Source: Sphingobacterium cavernae (GTDB taxonomy: Bacteria > Bacteroidota > Bacteroidia > Sphingobacteriales > Sphingobacteriaceae). From it: a stretch of DNA of 64,000 nt. Under the pieces are notes generated by a model. The model made no database searches, was not told the origin of the DNA, and saw nothing but the letters and a program-made list of their open reading frames with translations. The number at the start of each line of letters is the position of its first letter. Position 1 is the first letter of the stretch. A program made the position numbers and the translations under genes. This document shows, piece after piece, positions 38,843-47,145 of the stretch. Where the stretch lies: positions 27,755 to 91,754 of the forward strand of contig NZ_VIQM01000076.1 in assembly GCF_008520265.1 (NCBI RefSeq). Reading direction: 5' to 3'.

Positions 38843-39700
38843 ATGATCATTATTGCAGATGGAGGATCAACCAAAACCAATTGGTGCCTATTAGATGATA
38901 ATCAAAAGAAAATCTATTTTAACACTGAGGGCTATAACCCTTATTTCGTTGACAGCGACTACATCGTTAGTTCTCTAAAAAAAGGATTGCCCAATGATTT
39001 GCCTCTAGAAAATATTAAAGAAGTAAATTATTATGGTGCAGGGGTACATAATGATGAGAAAGCTAAAATTGTATCGGATGCATTTCGTGTATTATTTCCT
39101 AATGCAAAGATTGAAATCGGACATGATTTATTAGCTGCCGCTCGTGCTCTTTTGGGGAAAGAAACAGGCTTTGCAGCGATCTTAGGTACAGGTACAAACA
39201 CATGTATCTATGATGGAGACAAAATTACACATAACATCAGTTCTGCAGCATACATCTTAGGTGATGAAGGTTCTGGTTCTTACATCGGTAAAAAACTTTT
39301 GACTGATTTCGTACGTGATTTAATGCCTACAGATGTTGCAAAAGCATTCTACGATACATACAAATTGTCTAAAGACGAGATCATGGACAGCGTATATACG
39401 AAGCCTTTGGCTAACCGCTTTTGTGCTAGTTTCAGTAAGTTCGTTTATGACAACAATGTAAATATTGAATACACACGTAAAATTGTTGATGATGCTTTCG
39501 AAGCATTTTTCGCAAACTTAGTGAGTAAATACCCTAATTACCAAGATTATACTTTCAACTGTATCGGATCTGTTGGCTACAACTTCCGTAATGTATTGGA
39601 AGAAAAAGCTTCACAATACGGTATGAAAACAGGTAAAATCTTACGTTCGCCAATTGACGATTTAGTACAATTCCACATTGATAGATATTCGAATCAATAA
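38843..39700 (+). CDS. BadF/BadG-type ATPase, N-acetylglucosamine kinase-like
   Basis: The 285-residue protein has the ASKHA-fold ATP sites: phosphate-1 ADGGSTKTNW (residues 5-14), phosphate-2 ILGTGTNTCIYDG, and LGDEGSGSYIGKKLL. This is the arrangement of bacterial GlcNAc kinases of the BadF/BadG family. It lies downstream of an FHS sugar transporter and probably phosphorylates the imported sugar in the cytoplasm. A paralogue of 288 residues lies at 43.7-44.5 kb. The sugar specificity is inferred only. Confidence 0.87.
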   Translation: MIIIADGGSTKTNWCLLDDNQKKIYFNTEGYNPYFVDSDYIVSSLKKGLPNDLPLENIKEVNYYGAGVHNDEKAKIVSDAFRVLFPNAKIEIGHDLLAAARALLGKETGFAAILGTGTNTCIYDGDKITHNISSAAYILGDEGSGSYIGKKLLTDFVRDLMPTDVAKAFYDTYKLSKDEIMDSVYTKPLANRFCASFSKFVYDNNVNIEYTRKIVDDAFEAFFANLVSKYPNYQDYTFNCIGSVGYNFRNVLEEKASQYGMKTGKILRSPIDDLVQFHIDRYSNQ

Positions 39701-39716
39701 TAAAAGTACTAGTTTT

Positions 39717-39762
39717 ATAAAGCATAAATGCCCAATCAAATGATTGGGCATTTATGCTTTAT
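39717..39762. terminator. Bidirectional terminator, perfect 22-bp inverted repeat
   Basis: Arms 39717-39738 and 39741-39762, core AAATGCCCAATCA, are perfectly complementary with only two bases between. It separates two convergent genes. Confidence 0.8.
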
Positions 39763-39779
39763 AATTGCATTATAACGAT

Positions 39780-40475
39780 TTATAAATCGATAGTTTGCCC
39801 CAATTCCAATAAATTCAAATTGATATTGGCATTTGCGAAAACATGCTTCGCTTCATTGGTATCGATAGTAACGGGAGAAAATGTATCGTAATGCATGCCA
39901 ACGACATTTTTACAGTTAATAAAATCAGTAGCTTTGACCGCATCATACATATCCATCGTGTAATGTCCACCAATAGGTAGGAATGCCCAATCCAAGTTTA
40001 GATCTTCTAACAATTTCATCTCCAAAGTAAGTGCTGTATCGCCGGCAAAATATATTTTTTTCTCACCAATGAAGAATACAAATCCACAAGGAGCACCGCC
40101 ATATGCGCCGTCAGGAGTAGAATTTGTATGCAAAGCATACACCATTTTTACTTTTCCAAAGGGTAGACTTAAAGTACCTCCAAAATTGAATTCTATAACT
40201 TTATCATCTGATATTCCTTGTTTTCTAACCCATCCCGCAGTTTCTACAATAGCTGCTACGGTTGCATTAGATTGCGCCTGAATAGAAGCCAAATCCGCGA
40301 CATGATCTTCATGCGCATGCGACAAGAAAATGTAATCAGGATTTAGTTCGGACACCTTAATGTCTTTCGCTAAGGGATTATATGTTACAAAAGGATCAAG
40401 TAATACTTTAGTACCATTAAAATTAAATTCAAAACATGCATGCCCTAAATACCTGACCGAAATTTGATTTGCCAT
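39780..40475 (-). CDS. UPF0173-type metal-dependent hydrolase (metallo-beta-lactamase fold)
   Basis: The 231-residue protein has the metallo-beta-lactamase motif HxHxDH as His53, His55, Asp57 and His58 in LSHAHEDHVAD. Further ligands are FAGDTALT and GMHYDTF. Length and the opening SVRYLGHACFEF match the UPF0173 group, cytoplasmic hydrolases with unknown substrate. It lies 10 bp downstream of ybaB on the same strand, so the two share a transcript. Confidence 0.9.
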   Translation of the reverse strand: MANQISVRYLGHACFEFNFNGTKVLLDPFVTYNPLAKDIKVSELNPDYIFLSHAHEDHVADLASIQAQSNATVAAIVETAGWVRKQGISDDKVIEFNFGGTLSLPFGKVKMVYALHTNSTPDGAYGGAPCGFVFFIGEKKIYFAGDTALTLEMKLLEDLNLDWAFLPIGGHYTMDMYDAVKATDFINCKNVVGMHYDTFSPVTIDTNEAKHVFANANINLNLLELGQTIDL

Positions 40476-40485
40476 AGTGTCTATT

Positions 40486-40800
40486 TTATTTTCCGAATAA
40501 ATTTCCTAAACCACCCAGACTACCCAACATATCTTGAGAAGCAGCAGCCATCTCAGTCTGACTTACATTTTCAGCTTGCGCTAAAGCTTTATTCAAAGCG
40601 ACCAACAACAAGTCCTCAATTTGCTCCTTATCGCCTTCAGCGAAAAGTTCATCACTGATCGTGACTTCTTTGATTTCCTTATTTGCCGTCGCAATAACAC
40701 GTACTTTCCCTCCTTCAGCTTCACCTGAAACCGAAATATTATCTAATCTCGCTTTGATTTCTTGCGCTTTTTGCTGCGCTTGGAATAATTTATCAAACAT
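40486..40800 (-). CDS. YbaB/EbfC family nucleoid-associated protein
   Basis: From ATG 40800 the protein has 104 residues: MFDKLFQAQQKAQEIKARLD, then the central strands VRVIATANKEIKEVTISDEL, and a helical C-terminus. It matches YbaB/EbfC, small dimeric DNA-binding proteins. The frame extends to 40851, but those 17 residues are not family-like. It usually accompanies dnaX and recR; here it precedes a UPF0173 hydrolase instead. Confidence 0.9.
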   Translation of the reverse strand: MFDKLFQAQQKAQEIKARLDNISVSGEAEGGKVRVIATANKEIKEVTISDELFAEGDKEQIEDLLLVALNKALAQAENVSQTEMAAASQDMLGSLGGLGNLFGK

Positions 40801-40891
40801 AGTCTCTTGTTTTTTATTAGACCAAAATACGAAATCATGTTTTGCGTTCAAAATAAGTAAGAGAATAAGCTTATTTGCTTAAATTTGCAGC

Positions 40892-41380
40892 ATGACAAAA
40901 TACCAAGAAATAATCTCTAATCTGAAACAGATTGATACTGTCAAAGCAGAATATCTTGAGGAAGAAATAGACATTATAATTCATAAATTAAAATTTCTGA
41001 CAGCGGATAATTTTCCCAAAGCAGTAGTGTTGGATCAAGAAGATAATTTTTCTCCATTATCATCGTCTGTCTTAGCCGAAAAGATTAAAATTGCAGGAGG
41101 TAGATACAGTTCAAATTTAGAAGAAGGCGCAGACTGTATTATTATTTTGCAATCCAATGAAAGTCTTTATGGTCAATTGGCTGAAGTTCTAGATTCTGTA
41201 TTTATAAAATCTAGTGGAGCTTATCAAAATAATCATATTTACATTATACAAGAAAGTGATTTCAATTCGGGAGATGATACTTTCCTAAAAGACACCGAAA
41301 TATTAGCTGAGATCTTACAACCCAAATATTTTGTATATGGTCATGACGGTACAGCTTGGGTAAAGTTTGACGTACAATAA
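40892..41380 (+). CDS. Hypothetical protein
   Basis: The 162-residue soluble protein starts at ATG 40892. Its helical N-terminus (YQEIISNLKQIDTVKAEYLE) is followed by alternating strands and helices; the end PKYFVYGHDGTAWVKFDV is well-ordered and probably conserved. TAAATTTG at 40880-40887, only four bases before ATG, is a good -7 box and would give an almost leaderless mRNA, though no -33 box at the right distance is seen. I do not recognise the family. Confidence 0.6.
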   Translation: MTKYQEIISNLKQIDTVKAEYLEEEIDIIIHKLKFLTADNFPKAVVLDQEDNFSPLSSSVLAEKIKIAGGRYSSNLEEGADCIIILQSNESLYGQLAEVLDSVFIKSSGAYQNNHIYIIQESDFNSGDDTFLKDTEILAEILQPKYFVYGHDGTAWVKFDVQ

Positions 41381-41384
41381 TAAA

Positions 41385-41416
41385 AAAATCCTGTAATTAT
41401 TAACTTACAGGATTTT
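41385..41416. terminator. Bidirectional terminator
   Basis: AAAATCCTGTAA (41385-41396) pairs with TTACAGGATTTT (41405-41416) around an 8-nt loop, between convergent genes. Confidence 0.8.
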
Positions 41417-41440
41417 CTTGTTTTATAGAATATTGACTTT

Positions 41441-42316
41441 TTATATATCAAATTTCTTATGTAATAAGGTATAGAATTTATCTACTGTTTGTGATTTCTC
41501 CGCCCAGCCATTCTTCACCGCATAATTGGTCTGTAGAAATGCATCAGCTTCAGCAAATGAATCAAATCTATTCAACAACTCGATAGCTTCACTGTAAGCC
41601 AAACTATAACCATTAAACAAATCTTTAATATACAGCAACTTATCATTCAAACTTACTGCAGTTTTCAAATCCAACACTTTCTCTTTCGCAGGTGAAGTCT
41701 GAAATTGCTGAGTCACATTAACACCAGCCTGTTTTTGTTGCTTAATAAGTTCATTAATAGATAATGGACGTGCAGTTGTCTCTTCAACAACAGCTGTATC
41801 AGCAACAGGAACTACGATTTCTTTTGCTGGAACAGTTACAGGTATAACCACTTCTTCCTCTTCTTCTTCAATTAATGGTGTTGACTCTATAATATCCTCT
41901 ACTTCATCCGCTGATTCAATTGGATCCTCTTCCTTTGGTACCACTGGTGTAATATCTTTCACATCAAAAGCAAAAGTAGATTGTTTTGGTTCTTCCGAAA
42001 CAACTGGAGTTTTAGTAAGTTCTTCCTCTATTTCTTCAAACACCTCTTGTGTATCATCAACAGGTTTCTTTATTTCCGTAGGTGGAGTAAAAATATTTTT
42101 ACTCGATTCTACGTTTTGACTTGTTGCGGATGTATTGGCTTGCGCTTGAATCTTTAAAGCCTCGAAATGTTTGGCTAGAGAAGCTAAATTTGCTTCCAAA
42201 AGTGTCACTTCTACTGCATCAATTTCACCCGACTTTTTAATTTCACTATATTGAGATTGAATATCTACGAATAGATAATCGATTTTTGAGAATAATTGCC
42301 CTTTAGTTTTTGCCAT
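41441..42316 (-). CDS. Conserved hypothetical protein with acidic central region
   Basis: The 291-residue protein has a helical N-terminus (residues 1-60), a long low-complexity centre rich in Glu, Pro, Val and Thr (about 65-185), and a folded helical C-terminus (about 190-291). The latter contains [30 protein letters not shown] and [11 protein letters not shown]. The C-terminal pattern recurs in Bacteroidota proteins of unknown function, as far as I recall. No signal peptide. It is divergent from the thymidine kinase gene. Confidence 0.7.
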   Translation of the reverse strand: MAKTKGQLFSKIDYLFVDIQSQYSEIKKSGEIDAVEVTLLEANLASLAKHFEALKIQAQANTSATSQNVESSKNIFTPPTEIKKPVDDTQEVFEEIEEELTKTPVVSEEPKQSTFAFDVKDITPVVPKEEDPIESADEVEDIIESTPLIEEEEEEVVIPVTVPAKEIVVPVADTAVVEETTARPLSINELIKQQKQAGVNVTQQFQTSPAKEKVLDLKTAVSLNDKLLYIKDLFNGYSLAYSEAIELLNRFDSFAEADAFLQTNYAVKNGWAEKSQTVDKFYTLLHKKFDI

Positions 42317-42511
42317 GGATATTTTAATTTGAAAACGTGGTTGCTACGATACAAAGTGGAAAACAAAACCAATTGATAATGACTTGGTTTTAGTTTCATC
42401 CTACTATTTATACTTCAAAAATAGGATATTATTTCGATATTCGTATCGTCAAACACAGGTTGATTTGTATTTATTTAGTTATTCATTGAATCTACCTTTA
42501 CAATAAAAAAT

Positions 42512-43096
42512 ATGCTTTTTTCAGAACAATATTTCAGTCAAAGAGATAGACAAGTGGGTAGTATTGAGGTGATTTGCGGGTCTATGTTTTCAGGTAAAAC
42601 TGAAGAACTGATTCGTCGTATGAAAAGAGCACAGTTTGCAAAATTACCTGTGGAGATATTCAAACCTGCAATAGACATTCGCTACGCGGAGAAGGAAGTG
42701 GTTTCTCACGATAGCAATAGTATTCCTTCTACGCCGGTTGAACATTCTTCCGCGATTTTATTATTGGGTGGGGATGCTAAAGTCGTAGGTATTGATGAGG
42801 CTCAATTTTTTGATGATGAATTACCCAACGTCTGTATCCAACTGGCAAACCGAGGTGTACGTGTCATCGTTGCAGGATTGGATATGGACTATCAAGGAAG
42901 ACCATTTGGGCCTATGCCAAATATTATGGCTGTCGCTGAAGATGTATATAAAGTACATGCCGTCTGTGTTAAATGTGGAGCTCCAGCTAATTATTCCTAC
43001 AGATTTACTAAAAACAATGATGTTGTACTATTAGGTGAAAAAGAAAGTTATGAACCGAGATGTAGACATTGTTACTATATATTGGAAGAGAAATAA
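42512..43096 (+). CDS. tdk: Thymidine kinase (type II, zinc-containing)
   Basis: The 194-residue protein has the P-loop GSMFSGKT (residues 23-30), the catalytic DEAQFF with Glu96, the lasso/thymidine site and four zinc-binding Cys: 152 and 155 (CVKC) and 184 and 187 (CRHC). It phosphorylates thymidine to dTMP in nucleotide salvage. The start at ATG 42512 gives the usual length. A TACCTTTA box shortly before the start may be the -7 element. Confidence 0.95.
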   Translation: MLFSEQYFSQRDRQVGSIEVICGSMFSGKTEELIRRMKRAQFAKLPVEIFKPAIDIRYAEKEVVSHDSNSIPSTPVEHSSAILLLGGDAKVVGIDEAQFFDDELPNVCIQLANRGVRVIVAGLDMDYQGRPFGPMPNIMAVAEDVYKVHAVCVKCGAPANYSYRFTKNNDVVLLGEKESYEPRCRHCYYILEEK

Positions 43097-43140
43097 AACA
43101 ACAAAGCCTTCGAGAATCTTTTCGAAGGCTTTGTTGTTTT
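43095..43140. terminator. Bidirectional terminator, perfect 19-bp stem
   Basis: Arms 43095-43113 and 43122-43140 (core AACAAAGCCTTCGA) with an 8-nt loop. They overlap the stop codons of both tdk and the convergent peroxidase gene. Confidence 0.8.
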
Positions 43141-43645
43141 AAAGTTGATTGACAATAACTGGATCCAAAGGTTTTATTTTGGAACGGTAACGGTGAATTA
43201 ATTTCCCTTTCTCATCGATCAAAAATTTCTCGAAGTTCCAATTTATATCACCTGTGAAATCTGGATTTGGTTGTGCTGTAAGATATTTGAATAATGGATG
43301 AATGTTTTCTCCTTTGACATCAACTTTTTCAGCAATCAAAAAGGTAACACCATAATTTTGTTCGCAAAATTCAGCAATATCTTCGTTGCTTCCAGGTTCT
43401 TGATTGCCAAAATTGTTCGCTGGAAAACCAATAATAACGAGACTTTTGCCGTATTGCTTATGCAATTCTTCTAAATCTTTATATTGTGTTGTAAAACCGC
43501 ATTTCGAGGCTGTATTAACCAATAATAATTTCTTGCCTTTAAATTGTGACAGTTTAACTTCTTTTCCATCGATAGAATTAAATGAAAAATCATACACCGA
43601 AGATGGTGGAAAAATTATGTTAAAAAGCATTAATAATGTAATCAT
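43139..43645 (-). CDS. Glutathione peroxidase family protein (cysteine type)
   Basis: The 168-residue protein has the GPx tetrad: Cys49 in NTASKCGFT, Gln82 in FPANNFGNQEPG, Trp136 and Asn137 in INWNFEKFL. It uses Cys rather than selenocysteine; such enzymes normally reduce peroxides with thioredoxin. A short hydrophobic N-terminus (about residues 2-13) may be a signal or anchor, so a periplasmic site is possible. It lies 10 bp after a BadF-type kinase gene on the same strand and may be co-transcribed. Confidence 0.92.
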   Translation of the reverse strand: MITLLMLFNIIFPPSSVYDFSFNSIDGKEVKLSQFKGKKLLLVNTASKCGFTTQYKDLEELHKQYGKSLVIIGFPANNFGNQEPGSNEDIAEFCEQNYGVTFLIAEKVDVKGENIHPLFKYLTAQPNPDFTGDINWNFEKFLIDEKGKLIHRYRSKIKPLDPVIVNQL

Positions 43646-43655
43646 CTGTATGTTG

Positions 43656-44522
43656 TTAATATGAAAAATTATTTGATGTTTCGCGCTCGATCACATAATC
43701 GAACAAATCATAGATTGGGCTTGCAAGAATTTTGCCAACTTTTACGCCATGCATCTGACAGACCTGACGGATTTGAATATCAAATGTATAGGCCACACGT
43801 CCTACAAAATTTACCGTATATTCCCAATAATTGGGATATGTCATAATATTCGTACGGACAAACTCGTCAAATCCTTCTGTCAGTAATTTCTCTATATACG
43901 GATGTGCACGATGTTCGGACATAAATGGAATAAATGACGCTAAATACGAATTTGGTCTTTCCTTTTGATATACATTTCGGATGACACCGTCTTTAGTCAA
44001 TCGATATTTCTCACCAAATGCTTTTGAAATATCTCGAGGCATAGTACCGTACAAAAAGCTGGTAATTAATTTCTTACCGAACCAAGCACCAGAACCTTCA
44101 TCCCCTAAGACATAACCGATCCCATGATGACTTTGGAATAAATGCTGACCATCATAAAAACTGATGTCTGATCCTGTTCCCAATGTTGCAATTAGCCCCT
44201 TTGAGTTTTTCAAGGTCGCATAAGCTGCACCTAACAAATCAGATTCGACAGAAATAAAAGAGTTTGGAAAAAGCGTAGTCAAAGCATTCGATACAATTTC
44301 CCTGCGATCCGGGGTAATACTACCTGCGCCAAAAAAGTAGACTTCCTTTATCTCTTGTGAATAAGGAATAATCTCAGGCACATCTTTCATGACCCTTTCT
44401 ATTTCCTTTTCACTTACAAAAAATGGGTTTAATCCTTTTGTCTTAAAAAATAAAGGCTTGCTGTCAGGAAGATTCAACATCCAATCTGAACTCGAAGACC
44501 CACTATCCGCAACTAATATCAT
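43656..44522 (-). CDS. BadF/BadG-type ATPase, N-acetylglucosamine kinase-like (second copy)
   Basis: The 288-residue protein has ATP-site motifs VADSGSSSSDW (residues 4-14), TLGTGSDISFYDG and VLGDEGSGAWFGKKLI. It is clearly related to the kinase at 38.8 kb, with the same order and spacing of motifs, but differs in the first phosphate loop (DSGSSSSDW against DGGSTKTNW). It is followed by a glutathione peroxidase gene after 10 bp. No sugar transporter adjoins it, so it may serve cell-wall amino-sugar recycling; that is a guess. Confidence 0.87.
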   Translation of the reverse strand: MILVADSGSSSSDWMLNLPDSKPLFFKTKGLNPFFVSEKEIERVMKDVPEIIPYSQEIKEVYFFGAGSITPDRREIVSNALTTLFPNSFISVESDLLGAAYATLKNSKGLIATLGTGSDISFYDGQHLFQSHHGIGYVLGDEGSGAWFGKKLITSFLYGTMPRDISKAFGEKYRLTKDGVIRNVYQKERPNSYLASFIPFMSEHRAHPYIEKLLTEGFDEFVRTNIMTYPNYWEYTVNFVGRVAYTFDIQIRQVCQMHGVKVGKILASPIYDLFDYVIERETSNNFSY

Positions 44523-44609
44523 TATCCGTGTTTAGTTTAAGTTTGCTCACCCAAATATAATAATTCCTTGTAGAGTTTTAGCGATTCAAAATTGTATTAT
44601 TATTAATAT

Positions 44610-44640
44610 TTTGAACTCCTTTCCATTAATTCTACCTTTG
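44610..44640 (+). promoter_or_regulatory. Promoter of the M61 peptidase gene (Bacteroidota consensus)
   Basis: TTTG at 44610-44613 and TACCTTTG at 44633-44640 with a 19-bp spacer exactly match the TTTG/TAnnTTTG pattern. The start codon is 27 bp downstream. Confidence 0.65.
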
Positions 44641-44666
44641 GTTAAATTTTCTAAAGTTCACAAAGC

Positions 44667-46400
44667 ATGGCAAAATCTATACATTTCGAATTATCTTTTT
44701 CCGAACCTCAAGCACATTATGTTGATGTAAAAATGTTGGCAGAAGGATTTCAAAATGAAGAATATATTGACATCAAAATGCCTGTATGGGCTCCTGGTTC
44801 ATATTTGGTGCGAGAATACTCCAAAAATGTAGAGAGATTTCAAGCCAAAGATAATCTTGGTCAAACTTTGCAAGTACAGAAGATTTCTAAAAATACTTGG
44901 CGTGTATTTGAACCTAGCGACAAAGTAGCTGTGAGCTATTCAGTTTATGGATTTGAAGTTTCAGTTCGCACTTCGTTTATTGATGATTCTCGAGCTTTTC
45001 TGAGTCCTGTAGGAACATTTATGTATGTGGACGGGCAATTGGATCTTGAAACTACAGTAAAAATACATTTGCACAAAAATTGGAGTAAAATTTCTACCGG
45101 ACTACAAAAAGTTGCAGTAGATAATGTTTATTATGCTCCAAATTTTGATATTCTATTCGACTCTCCTATCGAAATTGGCAATCAAAACACTTGGTCATTT
45201 GACGTAGATGGCATTTTGCACGAATGTGCAATGGTCGGGGAAGCGGATTATGACAAAGATCAGTTAGCAGAAGATATCACAAAGATTGTACGCGAAGAAA
45301 ATAAAATTTGGGGTACCAATCCGAATGATTATTATTTGATCGTCACGCATAATTACCAAAATGGTAGCGGAGGTCTAGAACATTTGAACTCTACTATACT
45401 CGCTGCCTCGCGTTTTGGATATTCGCAGCCTAGCACTTATAAAAATTACTTGAGTTTGGTGGCCCATGAGTATTTTCACTTGTGGCACGTGAAACGTCTT
45501 CGCCCGATTGAATTAGGACCTTTTGATTATGAAAAGGAAAATTACACAACTGGTCTTTGGATTATTGAAGGATTTACTTCCTATTATGATAATTTAATTA
45601 TACGCCGTTGTGGATTTTTTGATGAAAATGAATACTTACAAAAATTAGCTGTAGATTTCAATACCGTATACAATCGCCCTGGATATCTGTTGCAAAGTGC
45701 TGCCGCATCCAGCTTTGATACATGGATTAAACAATATCGTCCAGACGAAAACTCACAAAATGTAGCTATTTCGTATTATAATAAGGGTGCTATGCATGCT
45801 GCAGCACTTGATTTAAAAATTATAACAGCAACTAAAGGTGCTAAGCGTCTTGATGATGTGATGAAAGCTGCTTACGAACATTTTTATTTGATTCAAAACA
45901 GAGGTTTTGAAGAAGATGAATTCCGCACTTTAGCAGAAGAGGTTACTGGAGTAGCATTAGGCGAAATATTCGCAGCTGCGCACAGTGCTGAGGAAGTAGA
46001 CTACAATCAATATTTCAATGCTGTTGGTTATGAATTAATTGATAATGCAGAAGATCAAGATCACCAAAGTTTAGGTATAAAAATTGGAAGTAATGAAGGT
46101 CATACGGTAATTAGAAACGTAGATCGTGATTCTGCAGCTTGGATTTCAGGATTAAATGTGGGAGACGAACTGATTGCCATAAATGGACATCGCATAGAAA
46201 TAAACGGTAAAGCGCTAGATTATTTTATATCGCGCAGTCAGGAAAATGATGTCGTAAACATACTTATTTCACGAGATGGTTTGATACGTGAAATTCCTGT
46301 ACAACTGATACCATCCATCAAAAAGTCATATAGTATTCGAAGAATAGCTAATGCAACAGAAGAGCAACGTCGATTAGGAGATATTTGGTTGTCCTTGTAA
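44667..46400 (+). CDS. M61 family metallopeptidase with PDZ domain
   Basis: The 577-residue protein has an N-terminal beta-sandwich, a gluzincin zinc site (His267-Glu268-x-x-His271 in VAHEYFHLWHVKRLRP, third ligand Glu301 in WIIEGFTSYYDN), and the NGSGGLEHLNST segment typical of M61. A PDZ domain (about residues 460-555; NVGDELIAINGHRIEI) ends it. Members are glycyl aminopeptidases or related enzymes. There is no evident signal peptide, so a cytoplasmic site is likely. A consensus promoter precedes it and a palindromic terminator follows. Confidence 0.92.
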   Translation: MAKSIHFELSFSEPQAHYVDVKMLAEGFQNEEYIDIKMPVWAPGSYLVREYSKNVERFQAKDNLGQTLQVQKISKNTWRVFEPSDKVAVSYSVYGFEVSVRTSFIDDSRAFLSPVGTFMYVDGQLDLETTVKIHLHKNWSKISTGLQKVAVDNVYYAPNFDILFDSPIEIGNQNTWSFDVDGILHECAMVGEADYDKDQLAEDITKIVREENKIWGTNPNDYYLIVTHNYQNGSGGLEHLNSTILAASRFGYSQPSTYKNYLSLVAHEYFHLWHVKRLRPIELGPFDYEKENYTTGLWIIEGFTSYYDNLIIRRCGFFDENEYLQKLAVDFNTVYNRPGYLLQSAAASSFDTWIKQYRPDENSQNVAISYYNKGAMHAAALDLKIITATKGAKRLDDVMKAAYEHFYLIQNRGFEEDEFRTLAEEVTGVALGEIFAAAHSAEEVDYNQYFNAVGYELIDNAEDQDHQSLGIKIGSNEGHTVIRNVDRDSAAWISGLNVGDELIAINGHRIEINGKALDYFISRSQENDVVNILISRDGLIREIPVQLIPSIKKSYSIRRIANATEEQRRLGDIWLSL

Positions 46401-46408
46401 ATAATAAT

Positions 46409-46452
46409 AAAACAATAATGGGTTTTCTGATTAGAAAACCCATTATTGTTTT
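46409..46452. terminator. Bidirectional terminator, perfect 20-bp stem
   Basis: Arms 46409-46428 and 46433-46452 (core AATAATGGGTTTTCT), loop GATT. It separates two convergent genes. Confidence 0.8.
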
Positions 46453-46456
46453 AAAC

Positions 46457-46963
46457 TTAAAACTTATATCGGATCGAAAATCCTATTGGATCAAACAAAC
46501 GAATAGTCGATTCTTGTACGAAATCAAAATAAGGCTTTACATCCAAAGACAGCGCAATTGGCGCAGATGGCAAACTATATTCAACACCTACTATACCGTC
46601 AATACTTAATGATAACTCAGAATTTTTCGGGATTTGCACCCCTTGATTATTTGTATACGATTTATAGGTATAGTTACCAATACTTCCTCCAAAACCATAA
46701 TACCAGCTAAAATTGTTTAACGGCAATTCTTTGTGATATTGGTACAACCCCACTAATCGAAATGTACTTGAAGAAGAATTACTTCGTATACTCAAAATAC
46801 CTTCCACAGCTCTATCTTCCGCTAAGGTATGACGATAGTTAATACCCGAGGCAGATCCGAAACGTAAACCTACCGCATGCGGAGTTGTTAATTGAGCAGA
46901 TGCTTCGTTGCCCATTACAATTGCTGCCGCAATCAAAAAAATATTACGTATTGATTTTTGCAT
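46457..46963 (-). CDS. Small outer-membrane beta-barrel protein
   Basis: The 168-residue protein has a signal peptide cleaved near ASA-Q at residue 23. The mature part has alternating hydrophobic strands (AVGLRFGSASGINYRH, SWYYGFGGSIGNYTY) and ends GFSIRYKF, with the C-terminal Phe preferred by the barrel-assembly machinery. About eight strands are likely. No function can be assigned. Confidence 0.75.
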   Translation of the reverse strand: MQKSIRNIFLIAAAIVMGNEASAQLTTPHAVGLRFGSASGINYRHTLAEDRAVEGILSIRSNSSSSTFRLVGLYQYHKELPLNNFSWYYGFGGSIGNYTYKSYTNNQGVQIPKNSELSLSIDGIVGVEYSLPSAPIALSLDVKPYFDFVQESTIRLFDPIGFSIRYKF

Positions 46964-47145
46964 ATAAACTAAAATTGGATTTTACCAAAAATAAGATATT
47001 TTAAATGCTATCGCTAATAAAATTCGTTAAGCTGTGTTAATTCATAAATTTTAGCTAAGAATCTTTTATTCTCGATATTTTTTCTTTAAATTTATTATGC
47101 CAACATAGTTTTGTGGTAACCACTTATAAATATAAATCGTACACC

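Noticed and set aside
41441..42316. TonB-like protein, because of the Glu/Pro-rich central region
   Set aside because: There is no N-terminal membrane helix and no TonB C-terminal domain.
43139..43645. Selenoprotein glutathione peroxidase
   Set aside because: The active-site codon encodes Cys49 and not TGA.
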